Shown here: positions 51,402 through 62,603 of the stretch, in pieces
Layout: each line of letters opens with the position of its first letter
Position numbering within the stretch: position 1 is the first letter of the stretch
Source: Streptomyces griseoruber
Lineage (GTDB): Bacteria; Actinomycetota; Actinomycetes; Streptomycetales; Streptomycetaceae
Reading direction: 5' to 3'
Length of the DNA: 64,000 nt
Assembly (NCBI RefSeq): GCF_001514205.1
Contig: NZ_KQ948769.1
Span: 215,606 to 279,605 of the forward strand
Notes under the pieces: model-generated
What the model was told of the DNA's origin: nothing
Databases searched by the model: none
Seen by the model: only the letters and a program-made list of their open reading frames with translations
Made by a program: the position numbers and the translations under genes

Positions 51402-53654
51402 ATGACCGATCAGGCGGGGGCCTCCCCGGCGGGAGAGCGGCGACTGGCCACCCTCGAAGGCGTGCTGGAGCGCATCACGTACGCCAACGAGGAGAACGGC
51501 TACACGGTCGCCCGGGTGGACACCGGCAGAGGCGCCGGCGACCTTCTCACAGTCGTCGGCGCGCTGCTCGGCGCCCAGGTCGGCGAGTCGCTGCGGATGG
51601 AGGGCCGCTGGGGCTCGCACCCGCAGTACGGCAAGCAGTTCACCGTGGAGAACTACACGACCGTCCTGCCGGCCACCGTCCAGGGCATCCGGCGCTATCT
51701 GGGATCCGGCCTGGTCAAGGGCATCGGCCCGGTCTTCGCCGACCGCATCACCCAGCACTTCGGCGTCGACACCCTGACGATCATCGAGGAGGAGCCGAAG
51801 CGCCTGATCGAGGTGCCCGGCCTCGGTCCCAAGCGCACGAAGAAGATCGCCGACGCCTGGGAGGAGCAGAAGGCGATCAAGGAGGTCATGCTGTTCCTCC
51901 AGACCGTCGAGGTGTCCACCTCCATCGCGGTCCGGATCTACAAGAAGTACGGCGACGCGTCGATCTCCGTCGTCAAGAACCAGCCCTACCGGCTGGCGGC
52001 GGACGTGTGGGGCATCGGTTTCCTCACCGCCGACCGGATCGCCCAGTCCGTCGGCATCCCGCACGACAGCCCGGAGCGCGTCAAGGCGGGCCTGCAGTAC
52101 GCGCTGTCCCAGTCCACCGACCAGGGCCACTGCTATCTGCCCGAGGAGCGGCTGATCGCCGACGCGGTGAAGCTGCTCCAGGTCGACACCGGCCTGGTCA
52201 TCGAGTGCCTGGCCGAACTGGCCGAGCCGGACGAGGACTCCGGCGAGCCGGGAGTCGTACGGGAGAAGGTCCCCGGTACGGACGGCGAGGAGGTCACCGC
52301 GGTCTACCTCGTCCCCTTCCACCGTGCCGAACTCTCCCTGTCCGCCCAGGTGCTGCGCCTGCTGCGCACCGAGGAGGACCGGCTGCCGGCCTTCCGCGAG
52401 GTGGCCTGGGACAAGGCGCTGGCCTGGCTGAAGGGCCGTACCGGCACCGAGCTCGCGCCCGAGCAGGAGGCGGCCGTGCGGCTCGCGCTGACCGAGAAGG
52501 TCGCGGTGCTCACCGGCGGTCCGGGCTGCGGCAAGTCCTTCACCGTGCGCTCGATCGTGGAGCTGGCCCGCGCCAAGCGGGCCAAGGTCGTGCTGGCCGC
52601 GCCCACCGGCCGCGCCGCCAAGCGGCTGGCCGAGCTGACCGGCGCCGAGGCCTCGACCGTCCACCGGCTGCTGGAGCTCAGGCCGGGCGGCGACGCGGCG
52701 TACGACCGGGACCGGCCGCTGGACGCCGACCTGGTGGTGGTCGACGAGGCGTCGATGCTGGACCTGCTCCTGGCCAACAAGCTGGTGAAGGCCGTACCGC
52801 CCGGTGCGCGGCTGCTGTTCGTCGGGGACGTCGACCAGCTCCCCAGCGTCGGCGCGGGCGAGGTGCTGCGCGACCTCCTCGCCGACGGCAGCCCGGTGCC
52901 CGCCGTGCGGCTCACGCGGGTGTTCCGCCAGGCCCAGCAGTCGGGCGTGGTGACGAACGCGCACCGGATCAACGCCGGGCAGCATCCGGTCACCGACGGC
53001 ATGAAGGACTTCTTCCTCTTCGTCGAGGACGACACCGAGGAGGCCGGCCGGCTCACCGTGGACGTGGCGGCCCGCCGGATCCCGGCGAAGTTCGGCCTGG
53101 ACCCGCGCCGGGACGTGCAGGTGCTGGCGCCCATGCACCGCGGGCCCGCCGGCGCCGGCACGCTCAACGGACTGCTCCAGCAGGCCATCACCCCCGGCCG
53201 CCCCGATCTGGCGGAGAAGCGGTTCGGCGGGCGGGTGTTCCGTGTCGGCGACAAGGTCACCCAGATCCGCAACAATTACGAGAAGGGGGAGAACGGTGTC
53301 TTCAACGGCACCGTGGGCGTGGTCACCTCGCTCGATCCGGTGGACCAGCGCCTGACGGTACTGACGGACGAGGACGAGGAGGTTCCGTACGAGTTCGACG
53401 AACTGGACGAACTGGCCCACGCGTACGCGGTGACGATCCACCGTTCACAGGGAAGTGAATATCCCGCCGTCGTGATCCCCGTCACGACGGGAGCATGGAT
53501 GATGCTCCAGCGGAACCTCTTGTATACGGCCGTCACGCGCGCGAAGCGCCTTGTCGTCCTCGTCGGCTCGCGCAAGGCGATCGGCCAGGCGGTGCGCACG
53601 GTCTCGGCGGGCCGGCGCTGCACGGCCCTCGATTTCCGGCTCTCGGGCCGTTGA
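51402..53654 (+). CDS. recD2: ATP-dependent RecD-like DNA helicase
   Basis: 750 residues. N-terminal helix-hairpin-helix region (GLVKGIGPVFADRIT, VPGLGPKRTKKIADAW), superfamily 1B motor with Walker A GGPGCGKS (about 373), VVVDEASMLD, GDVDQLPSVGAG and VTIHRSQGSEYPAVV. It is a 5'-3' helicase of the RecD2 type, independent of RecBC. ATG follows a short leader; single gene. Confidence 0.94.
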   Translation: MTDQAGASPAGERRLATLEGVLERITYANEENGYTVARVDTGRGAGDLLTVVGALLGAQVGESLRMEGRWGSHPQYGKQFTVENYTTVLPATVQGIRRYLGSGLVKGIGPVFADRITQHFGVDTLTIIEEEPKRLIEVPGLGPKRTKKIADAWEEQKAIKEVMLFLQTVEVSTSIAVRIYKKYGDASISVVKNQPYRLAADVWGIGFLTADRIAQSVGIPHDSPERVKAGLQYALSQSTDQGHCYLPEERLIADAVKLLQVDTGLVIECLAELAEPDEDSGEPGVVREKVPGTDGEEVTAVYLVPFHRAELSLSAQVLRLLRTEEDRLPAFREVAWDKALAWLKGRTGTELAPEQEAAVRLALTEKVAVLTGGPGCGKSFTVRSIVELARAKRAKVVLAAPTGRAAKRLAELTGAEASTVHRLLELRPGGDAAYDRDRPLDADLVVVDEASMLDLLLANKLVKAVPPGARLLFVGDVDQLPSVGAGEVLRDLLADGSPVPAVRLTRVFRQAQQSGVVTNAHRINAGQHPVTDGMKDFFLFVEDDTEEAGRLTVDVAARRIPAKFGLDPRRDVQVLAPMHRGPAGAGTLNGLLQQAITPGRPDLAEKRFGGRVFRVGDKVTQIRNNYEKGENGVFNGTVGVVTSLDPVDQRLTVLTDEDEEVPYEFDELDELAHAYAVTIHRSQGSEYPAVVIPVTTGAWMMLQRNLLYTAVTRAKRLVVLVGSRKAIGQAVRTVSAGRRCTALDFRLSGR

Positions 53655-53747
53655 GCACCCGATTCTCGAACACATCACAAAAAATGATCGATCAAACGAG
53701 TCGTAAAGGTCACAGAGCACTTCCCCAACCGTGACGAAGGCGGCAGG

Positions 53748-53834
53748 ATGAGCAAGTTGGCGGCACTGAGTGCCGTCGATAAGCCCAATGGTCGACCCCG
53801 AGTGCACTCTCCTGCGCCAAATGGGGGAGGGTAG
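53748..53834 (+). CDS. Possible 28-codon leader ORF upstream of citrate synthase
   Basis: ATG 53748 with AAGG about 8 nt upstream encodes MSKLAALSAVDKPNGRPRVH and eight more residues, ending TAG 51 nt before the citrate synthase start. It might be a regulatory uORF or chance. The surrounding 231-bp gap also has the palindrome TGATCGATCA (53685-53694) in an A-rich patch that may mark the promoter. Confidence 0.3.
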   Translation: MSKLAALSAVDKPNGRPRVHSPAPNGGG

Positions 53835-53885
53835 AGACAGTCAGGGCAACCTCGAAGAAGAGGCACAACGTCGGTGAGGGATGAC

Positions 53886-55175
53886 GTGAGCGACAACTCT
53901 GTAGTACTGCGGTACGGCGACGGCGAGTACACCTACCCGGTGATCGACAGCACCGTCGGCGACAAGGGCTTCGACATCGGGAAGCTTCGCGCCCAGACCG
54001 GTCTGGTGACCCTGGACAGCGGCTACGGCAACACCGCCGCCTATAAATCCGCCATCACGTACCTCGACGGCGAGCAGGGGATCCTCCGGTACCGCGGCTA
54101 CCCGATCGAGCAGCTCGCGGAGCGGTCGACCTTCCTCGAGGTCGCCTATCTGCTGATCAACGGTGAGCTGCCGACGGTCGACGAGCTGAGCGTCTTCAAG
54201 AACGACATCACGCAGCACACCCTGCTGCACGAGGACGTCAAGAACTTCTACAAGGGCTTCCCGCGTGACGCCCACCCGATGGCGATGCTGTCCTCGGTGG
54301 TCTCCGCGCTGTCCACCTTCTACCAGGACAGCCACAACCCGTTCGACGAGAAGCAGCGCAACCTCTCCACGATCCGTCTGCTCGCCAAGCTTCCGACGAT
54401 CGCGGCGTACGCCTACAAGAAGTCGATCGGTCACCCGTTCGTCTACCCGCGCAACGACCTCGGTTACGTCGAGAACTTCCTGCGCATGACCTTCTCGGTC
54501 CCCGCCCAGGAGTACGACCTCGACCCGGTCGTCGTCTCCGCGCTCGACAAGCTGCTCATCCTGCACGCGGACCACGAGCAGAACTGTTCGACCTCCACGG
54601 TCCGCCTCGTCGGCTCCTCGCAGGCGAACATGTTCGCCTCGATCTCGGCCGGCATCAACGCGCTCTGGGGCCCGCTGCACGGCGGCGCCAACCAGTCCGT
54701 GCTGGAGATGCTCGAGGGCATCCAGGCGGGCGGCGGCGATGTCGACTCCTTCATCTCCAAGGTGAAGAACAAGGAGGACGGCGTCCGCCTGATGGGCTTC
54801 GGCCACCGGGTGTACAAGTCCTTCGACCCCCGCGCCAAGATCATCAAGGCGGCGGCACACGATGTCCTCTCGGCCCTCGGCAAGTCCGACGAGCTGCTGG
54901 ACATCGCCCTCAAGCTCGAGGAGCACGCGCTCTCCGACGAGTACTTCGTCCAGCGCAACCTGTACCCGAACGTCGACTTCTACACGGGTCTGATCTACCG
55001 CGCGATGGGCTTCCCGACCGAGATGTTCACGGTCCTCTTCGCCCTCGGCCGTCTCCCGGGCTGGATCGCCCAGTGGCACGAGATGATCAAGGAGCCGGGT
55101 TCCCGCATCGGCCGTCCCCGGCAGATCTACACGGGCGTGGTCGAGCGCGACTTCGTTCCGGTCGAGGAGCGCTGA
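53886..55175 (+). CDS. gltA: Citrate synthase
   Basis: 429 residues, type II hexameric-like enzyme. Catalytic residues are His265 (LHGGAN), His307 (GFGHRVYK) and Asp364 (NVDFYTG), matching E. coli GltA His264/His305/Asp362. It condenses oxaloacetate and acetyl-CoA at entry to the TCA cycle. GTG 53886 has GAGGGA 6 nt upstream; GTG 53874 would add four residues. Followed by a terminator and a candidate RNA gene. In S. coelicolor this enzyme is called CitA. Confidence 0.95.
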   Translation: MSDNSVVLRYGDGEYTYPVIDSTVGDKGFDIGKLRAQTGLVTLDSGYGNTAAYKSAITYLDGEQGILRYRGYPIEQLAERSTFLEVAYLLINGELPTVDELSVFKNDITQHTLLHEDVKNFYKGFPRDAHPMAMLSSVVSALSTFYQDSHNPFDEKQRNLSTIRLLAKLPTIAAYAYKKSIGHPFVYPRNDLGYVENFLRMTFSVPAQEYDLDPVVVSALDKLLILHADHEQNCSTSTVRLVGSSQANMFASISAGINALWGPLHGGANQSVLEMLEGIQAGGGDVDSFISKVKNKEDGVRLMGFGHRVYKSFDPRAKIIKAAAHDVLSALGKSDELLDIALKLEEHALSDEYFVQRNLYPNVDFYTGLIYRAMGFPTEMFTVLFALGRLPGWIAQWHEMIKEPGSRIGRPRQIYTGVVERDFVPVEER

Positions 55176-55181
55176 CGCCTC

Positions 55182-55211
55182 CGGCGGGGAAGCCGCAGGG
55201 GTTCCCCGCCG
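55182..55211 (+). terminator. Terminator of citrate synthase
   Basis: 10-bp stem CGGCGGGGAA (55182-55191) with TTCCCCGCCG (55202-55211), beginning 7 nt after the stop. Confidence 0.8.
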
Positions 55212-55317
55212 CCGGTTCGTATGTCAGGTGCGGCTGAGTGGGGCGCGACCGGCCACCGTGTACCCGCACCCGAAAGTCGGCCCAAGCCGTCTGCACGGGC
55301 ATAGGCACAGACATAGC

Positions 55318-55410
55318 GGAAGGCGCCCCGGCGTCAGTCCCCCCACGGGCCGACGACCAGGGCGCCTTCCCATGTCCCGGTGCGGATTCCCCCCACGGGA
55401 TCCGGCCGGG
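55318..55410 (+). ncRNA. Two-hairpin RNA with identical C6 loops (6C-like)
   Basis: Hairpin 1: GGAAGGCGCC (55318-55327) pairs with GGCGCCTTCC (55361-55370), with an inner CGTC/GACG stem. Hairpin 2: CCCGG..CGGAT (55376-55386) pairs with ATCCG.CCGGG (55400-55410). Both loops show the same TCCCCCCACGGG (55338-55349 and 55388-55399), exactly 50 nt apart. Two hairpins with runs of six C in the loops is the definition of the actinobacterial 6C RNA; this may be a member or an analogue. T-rich CGTTTGTG follows hairpin 2. I faintly recall an sRNA reported beside the same gene in S. coelicolor. Confidence 0.6.
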
Positions 55411-55783
55411 CGTTTGTGAGGACAGCGCCTGAATTCGCTGTGTCGATATGCGGTTGTCGTACGGTTGTCGTGCCTGCGGTTGAGCACAACGGGTGGAACC
55501 CGCCGTACTACCGCGTGTGCGATCTGCCGGGACGCGCACGCTGGGAGGGCCGCTCAAAGCTTCCCGGTGTACGTGCCCCGGCAACGCATCTCCGAGGAAG
55601 TCCCCCAAGACATCCCCAGACGCCGGTCCGCGCCCCCCAAGACGCTTTCCGACACCGTCAACTTAGACCTTCGAACCCCTTCGGTGGTTACGTTCACATC
55701 ACTGTGATCTGTGTCTCTTGCATATGTCCGTTAGATGCGCAAGAGCCCGGATACAGCGAGCGAGGCCCAAGCGTAAGGATGAT
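55411..55783. other. Non-coding stretch between the RNA and copA
   Basis: No reading frame here has convincing codon bias or homology. Two direct repeats CGGTTGTCGT at 55451-55460 and 55462-55471 (11-bp period, a third partial CGGTTGAGC at 55477) and a dyad TCACA-TCAC-TGTGA near 55695 are visible; neither is assigned to a regulator. Confidence 0.5.
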
Positions 55784-55820
55784 GCGCGAGCCTTGTGAAG
55801 AGCTTATGTGAGGCTCGCGC
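55784..55820 (-). terminator. Terminator of the copZ-copA operon
   Basis: Perfect 9-bp stem GCGCGAGCC (55784-55792) with GGCTCGCGC (55812-55820), 19-nt AT-rich loop, 17 nt past the copA stop. Confidence 0.65.
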
Positions 55821-55836
55821 AGGACTCCAGGGGGTC

Positions 55837-58083
<2,247 letters not shown>

Positions 58084-58105
58084 GGCCGTGGCGGGGGCGG
58101 TCGGG

Positions 58106-58345
58106 TCAGGCCCGGCCGGCCAGCTCGAAACCGGCCTCGTCGACGGCGGCGCGCACGGCCTCGTCGTCGAGCGGGGCGGCGGAGACGACGGTGACCTCGC
58201 CGGTGGTGGCGACCGCCTTGACGGAGGTGACCCCGGGCAGTCCGGAGATCTCGCCGGAGACGGCGCCCTCGCAGTGGCCGCAGCTCATGCCGCTCACCTG
58301 GTAGACGGTGGTGACGGAGCCCGCGGTGTCGGTCTGAGCGGTCAT
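58106..58345 (-). CDS. copZ: Copper chaperone (heavy-metal-associated domain)
   Basis: 79 residues, single ferredoxin-like HMA domain with [16 protein letters not shown], metal ligands Cys22 and Cys25. It hands Cu(I) to CopA. The His between the cysteines (CGHC) is typical of actinobacterial CopZ. First gene after the CsoR operator. Confidence 0.93.
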   Translation of the reverse strand: MTAQTDTAGSVTTVYQVSGMSCGHCEGAVSGEISGLPGVTSVKAVATTGEVTVVSAAPLDDEAVRAAVDEAGFELAGRA

Positions 58346-58414
58346 GTCGTTCTCCTAGGGGGGAGGCGGATGGGGCCGGCGGGGACCGGAGAGGTCTCCC
58401 AGTAACCCCACACT

Positions 58415-58431
58415 ATACCCCTAGGGGGTAT
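58415..58431. promoter_or_regulatory. CsoR operator of copZ-copA
   Basis: ATACCCCTAGGGGGTAT, the standard CsoR site, 70 bp upstream of copZ. It overlaps the stop and last codons of prsW (58421 on). The CsoR gene itself is not in this window. Confidence 0.9.
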
Positions 58432-59371
58432 TTCTCCAAGAAGGATCCTGGCGTGCCAGCGAGCGCACCCAGGCCACCCCGAGCAGGGCCACGAGCACCG
58501 TCGCGCCGACCGAGAACAGTGTCAGCAGATGCTGCTGCTCCGTGGTCGGCCGCGGGATGTACCCCTCCGCGAAGAGCCGCCTGTCCAGGCCGCCGGCGGT
58601 CAGCCGGGCCACCAGCCAGATCGCGATCCCATGGGTGGAGTCCCACAGAGCGTGCAGCAACGCGACGCCGACATACGTGCCGACGACGGGCGCGGCGAAC
58701 TGGAAACGCCCGTTCGGACGGCGGTACTCCAACAGGACCCCGCCCGCGACCGCCGTCCACAGCCCGTGCCCGAAGGGGGCGAGCACCCCGCGCAGGATCT
58801 CGGTCTCCAGCAGGGCGCCGAGGTCGATGCCGACCGTCGAGACGGCCGCGTCGAAGGCGTACCCGGCGCTCTCCAGGGCCGCGAAGCCGAACCCGACGGT
58901 CGCGCCCAGCACCACCCCGGCGCGCAGGCCCCGCAGCCGGGTCTGCCGGCGCAGCACGAACATCAGCGCGCCGAGCTTCGCCGCCTCCTCGATCAGCCCC
59001 GCCGCGACGAACATCCACAGCGAGGGGTGCAGCAGGTAGGACTCCATCACCGACGCGCCCAGCACGCCCAGCGTGCCGCCGGTCAGGAAGCAGCCCAGGA
59101 TCAGGCCGACGCCCAGGTCGCGGCCGTGCCGCTCGTACGCCCACAGCACGAAGGAGACCGGGACGAGGAAGCTGCCGAGCAGGATCAGGGTCGGCAGCAG
59201 GGTGGTGTTCGCGGTGGCGTACGTGACGAGCGCGGTGAGCGCCCACAGCAGCAGCCCGCCGCCCAGGCAGCGCTTCCACAGTCCGGCCCGGATCCGCGGG
59301 GCCGACGGAGGGGGCTGCTGCGGTCCGGGGATGCGGGCCCGGGGCGCGCCGGGCGGCGGGGAGTGGGTCAC
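58421..59371 (-). CDS. PrsW family intramembrane metalloprotease
   Basis: 316 residues with a Pro-rich N-terminus and about eight membrane helices. PrsW motifs: GLIEEAAKLGAL (EExxK), GFGFAALESAGYAF, APFGHGLWTAVAG and LLHALWDSTHG, which carry the metal-binding His and acidic residues. Homologues cleave anti-sigma factors within the membrane; the target here is unknown. GTG 59371 has GAGGGG 8 nt upstream. Its stop codon lies inside the CsoR operator of the next transcription unit. Confidence 0.9.
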   Translation of the reverse strand: MTHSPPPGAPRARIPGPQQPPPSAPRIRAGLWKRCLGGGLLLWALTALVTYATANTTLLPTLILLGSFLVPVSFVLWAYERHGRDLGVGLILGCFLTGGTLGVLGASVMESYLLHPSLWMFVAAGLIEEAAKLGALMFVLRRQTRLRGLRAGVVLGATVGFGFAALESAGYAFDAAVSTVGIDLGALLETEILRGVLAPFGHGLWTAVAGGVLLEYRRPNGRFQFAAPVVGTYVGVALLHALWDSTHGIAIWLVARLTAGGLDRRLFAEGYIPRPTTEQQHLLTLFSVGATVLVALLGVAWVRSLARQDPSWRNTP

Positions 59372-59513
59372 GGCAAATCCCCTCGTCGTCAAGGGCCGCC
59401 CGGGCAGGGGTGTGCACCCGGAGCGGATTTACCGGCACTTTATGTAGGTACGTCCTGACGCGCAGTCCGGGGCGGTCGTCCGGAGGAGGGCCGTCCGGGC
59501 GGCGGGCCCCCGG

Positions 59514-60173
59514 CTACGGGGTCGCGGTGGCCGCGGGGGTGCGGGCCGGGCGCTCGCCGACCAGCGGTCGCAGATAGCGGATCAGGACGTTCTTCAGCTC
59601 CCGGACGTACGCCGCGCGCTCGGCGCCCTCGTGACCCAGGACCAGTTCCAGACCCGCCTTGTACAGGCCCAGGCACATGTGGGCGGTGCGGGTGAGGTCG
59701 GCGGGGGGCGCGTCGGGCAGGAACGAGGCGAGCAGTTCCTCGATGCGGGAGAGGAGGGTCGCGTGGAGCGCGTCGTGCTCCTCGGTCATGCGGCCCGGGA
59801 CGTCGGGGCCGTGCATCAGGGCGAAGAACACCGGGTGGTCGCAGTTGAAGGCGATGAACCGGTCGACGGCCGCGTCCACGGCCTCCTCCACCGGGGTCGC
59901 CGGGCCGACCGGGGCGAGCGCCTCGCCGTAGGCCTCCCGCATCTGGTGCATGAGCCGGTCGCCCAGCTCGATGGCGATCGCTTCCTTGTTCGGGAAGAAC
60001 TGGTACAGCGTGCCCGGTGAGACACCGGCCTCGCGGGCGATCGCGTTGGTGCTGGCGGCGGTGTAGCCGGTGGTGGTGAAGACGGTGGCCGCGGCCTCCA
60101 GCAGCTGCGCGATGCGCCGCTCCCCGCGTGCCTGACGGCGGCGCGGCTGTTGCTTCTCCTGGTTCTCGGGCAC
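59514..60173 (-). CDS. TetR/AcrR family regulator
   Basis: 219 residues. HTH in RRIAQLLEAAATVFTTTGYTAASTNAIAREAGVSPGTLYQFFPNK, then a helical domain with CDHPVFFALMHGPD. GTG 60173 has GGGGA 8 nt upstream. It faces an MMPL exporter gene across 141 bp carrying two matching palindromes, so it most likely represses the exporter and itself and is released by the exported compound. Confidence 0.9.
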   Translation of the reverse strand: MPENQEKQQPRRRQARGERRIAQLLEAAATVFTTTGYTAASTNAIAREAGVSPGTLYQFFPNKEAIAIELGDRLMHQMREAYGEALAPVGPATPVEEAVDAAVDRFIAFNCDHPVFFALMHGPDVPGRMTEEHDALHATLLSRIEELLASFLPDAPPADLTRTAHMCLGLYKAGLELVLGHEGAERAAYVRELKNVLIRYLRPLVGERPARTPAATATP

Positions 60174-60201
60174 GCGGTTATCCCCAGCTCTTCGAACGCG
60201 G

Positions 60202-60263
60202 TTGACAAACGCGAGAGGTCGCTCGCATTCTGGGACCAGAAACGCGAGCACTATCTCGTGTTT
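60202..60263 (+). promoter_or_regulatory. MMPL promoter with twin TetR operators
   Basis: A perfect -35 TTGACA (60202-60207) is followed 18 nt later by CATTCT (60226-60231). Two copies of AAACGCGAG-N6-CTCG, with ends CATTC (60207-60230) and TGTTT (60240-60263), are 33 bp apart; the first overlaps the promoter. Repression by occlusion is expected. Confidence 0.7.
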
Positions 60264-60314
60264 GCCATTTTACGGTTTTCACGACTGCTTGCAGGGTGAA
60301 GGGGACACCGCACG

Positions 60315-62603
60315 ATGACCGAAGTCAACAGCCCACCCCGCGCCGGAGGATGGACCCGCTTCGTGACCGCCAGGCCGGGACTGACCCTGCTCGCGGCCCT
60401 GGTGCTCACCGTGCTCGCCGTGCTGGCCGGCAGCGGTGTGGCGGACCGGCTGGGCAGCGGCGGCTGGGAGGATCCGGACGCGCAGTCCACGTACGCGACC
60501 AAGGCCCTGGAGCGCGAGTTCCCCGAGTCCCAGCCCAATCTGCTGCTGCTCGTCGACTCGGGCGGCGCCTCGGTGGACACCCCGGCCGTGCGGGCCGAAG
60601 CCGCCCGGCTCACCGCCCGGCTCGCCGCCGAGAAGGGGATCGTGGGCGTCGGCTCCTACTGGGAGGCCGATGCCTCGACGGCACCCGCCCTGCGCGCCAA
60701 GGACGGCCATGAGGCGCTGATCGCCGCCCGCATCACGGGCGACGAGAAGACCATGGGCGAGACCCTCGACCGCATCGCCCCCTCCTACCGGGGCGAACAG
60801 GGCCCGGTGAAGGTCAGGATCGGCGGCATCGTCGCCGTGCGGCACGAGATGCAGACCACCATCCAGGAGGACCTCACCCGCGCCGAGCTGATCGCCCTGC
60901 CGATCACCCTGGTGCTGCTGGTGATGGTCTTCGGCAGCGCGGTCGCCGCCCTGCTGCCGCTCGGCATCGGCATCGTCGCGATCCTGGGCACCAACGCGGT
61001 CCTCAGCGGTCTCACCGCGTTCACCGACGTCTCCGTCTTCGCGATGAACCTGACCACGGCCCTCGGCCTCGGCCTCGCCATCGACTACGCCCTGTTCATC
61101 GTCCGCCGCTTCCGCGAGGAACTCTCCACCGGCGCCGAGCCGCTCGGCGCGATCGCCACCACCCTGCGCACGGCCGGGCGCACGGTCCTGTTCTCCGCAC
61201 TCACGGTCGCCGTGTCCCTCGCGGCGATGCTCGTCTTCCCCCAGTACTTCCTGCGCTCCTTCGCCTACGCCGGCATGGCGGTGGTCCTGCTGGCCGCCGC
61301 GGCCGCCCTGATCCTGCTCCCGGCGGCCCTCGTCCTGCTGGGTGACCGGGTCAACGCCCTCGACCTGCGACGGGCGTTCCGCGGAAGGCCGAAGGCCTCC
61401 GGGACGGAGCGCACCGGCGAGGGCGGCAGGGGCTGGGCCCGCACGGCGGACCTGGTCATGCGGCGGGCCCCGTTCTTCGCCCTGGCGACGACGGCCGTCC
61501 TGGTCCTGCTCGGACTGCCCTTCCTGGGCGTGAGGTTCGGCACGGCCGACGACCGCCAGCTCCCCTCCTCCGCCGAGTCCCACGTCGTGCAGCAGCACAT
61601 CAGGGACGGCTTCCCGGGCAGCCCCGGCGGCGGCCTGGAGGTCCTCGCCGAAGGGAAGGCGACCGAGGCGCAGTACAGCGCGTACAAGGCACGCGTCGCC
61701 GCGCTCCCCGAGGTGGTCCAGGTCGACGGCCCCCTGGTGAAGGGCGACGCGGCGTACTTCACCGTGCAGCCCGAGGGCGAGGCCGTCGGCGACGCGGCAC
61801 AGCACCTGGTCGGGGACCTGCGCGCCCTGAAGACCCCCTTCGACACCAAGGTGACCGGCACGGCGGCGGTGCTGGTCGACTCCAAGCACGCGATCGGCGC
61901 ACAACTTCCCTGGGCGGGCGCCTTCGTCGCCGTCGTCACCCTGCTGCTGGTCTTCCTCCTCACCGGCAGCGTGCTGATCCCGCTCCAGGCCGTGCTGCTG
62001 AACGCGCTCAGCCTGACGGCGATGTTCGGCGCGGTGGTCTGGGTCTTCCAGGACGGCCACCTCTCCGGCCTCCTCGGCTTCACCAGCCCCGGCTCCATCG
62101 AGACCACCCTGCCCGTGCTGATGTTCTGCGTGGCCTTCGGCCTCTCCATGGACTACGGCGTGTTCCTGCTCTCCCGCATCAAGGAGGAGTACGACGCCAC
62201 CGGCGACCACGAGCGCGCGGTCCGCCTCGGTCTGCGGCGCACGGGCGGGCTGATCACGGCGGCCGCGGTGATCCTCGCGGTGGTGATGGTCGCGATAGGC
62301 ACGTCCCGGGTCACCAACACCAAGATGCTCGGCCTGGGCATCGCCCTCGCGGTCCTGATGGACGCGATGGTGATCCGCAGCCTCCTGGTCCCGGCGATCA
62401 TGCGCCTCACGGGCCGGGCGACCTGGTGGGCCCCGGCGCCGCTGCGCGGATTCCACGCGCGGTTCGGCTTGAGCGAGGGCGACGAAAACCCACCCGGGGG
62501 CGCGGGGAACTGGGCGACCGGCCACGATGGACCCGCAGACACACACGGCGACGGGAGCCCAGATGCGAGCGGTGGTCTTCGAGAAGTACAGCGAGCCGGC
62601 TGA
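60315..62603 (+). CDS. MMPL/RND family transporter
   Basis: 762 residues, two RND halves each with one helix, a large outer domain and five helices (outer domains about 40-195 and 420-545). The proton-relay Asp-Tyr pairs are in [12 protein letters not shown] and [11 protein letters not shown]. It exports lipids or drugs using the proton gradient and is controlled by the adjacent TetR. The last 40 residues are encoded by a dispersed repeat and by the first bases of the next gene, which it overlaps by 41 bp; the ancestral stop was probably near 62490. Confidence 0.92.
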   Translation: MTEVNSPPRAGGWTRFVTARPGLTLLAALVLTVLAVLAGSGVADRLGSGGWEDPDAQSTYATKALEREFPESQPNLLLLVDSGGASVDTPAVRAEAARLTARLAAEKGIVGVGSYWEADASTAPALRAKDGHEALIAARITGDEKTMGETLDRIAPSYRGEQGPVKVRIGGIVAVRHEMQTTIQEDLTRAELIALPITLVLLVMVFGSAVAALLPLGIGIVAILGTNAVLSGLTAFTDVSVFAMNLTTALGLGLAIDYALFIVRRFREELSTGAEPLGAIATTLRTAGRTVLFSALTVAVSLAAMLVFPQYFLRSFAYAGMAVVLLAAAAALILLPAALVLLGDRVNALDLRRAFRGRPKASGTERTGEGGRGWARTADLVMRRAPFFALATTAVLVLLGLPFLGVRFGTADDRQLPSSAESHVVQQHIRDGFPGSPGGGLEVLAEGKATEAQYSAYKARVAALPEVVQVDGPLVKGDAAYFTVQPEGEAVGDAAQHLVGDLRALKTPFDTKVTGTAAVLVDSKHAIGAQLPWAGAFVAVVTLLLVFLLTGSVLIPLQAVLLNALSLTAMFGAVVWVFQDGHLSGLLGFTSPGSIETTLPVLMFCVAFGLSMDYGVFLLSRIKEEYDATGDHERAVRLGLRRTGGLITAAAVILAVVMVAIGTSRVTNTKMLGLGIALAVLMDAMVIRSLLVPAIMRLTGRATWWAPAPLRGFHARFGLSEGDENPPGGAGNWATGHDGPADTHGDGSPDASGGLREVQRAG
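62490..62540. repeat. Dispersed Streptomyces repeat at the mmpL 3' end
   Basis: Contains GGGGGCGCGGGGAACTGGGC and GGCCACGATGGACCCGCAG, which matches, from memory, a repeat found between genes across Streptomyces (GCGGGGAACTGCGCGACC...). Here it is translated as the tail of the MMPL protein. Confidence 0.6.

Noticed and set aside
55465-55811. Possible small gene in the gltA-copA gap (VEHNGWNPPYYRVCDLPG...)
   Set aside because: Poor ribosome sites, weak third-position bias and no recognisable family; it may be a decayed remnant but cannot be supported as a gene.
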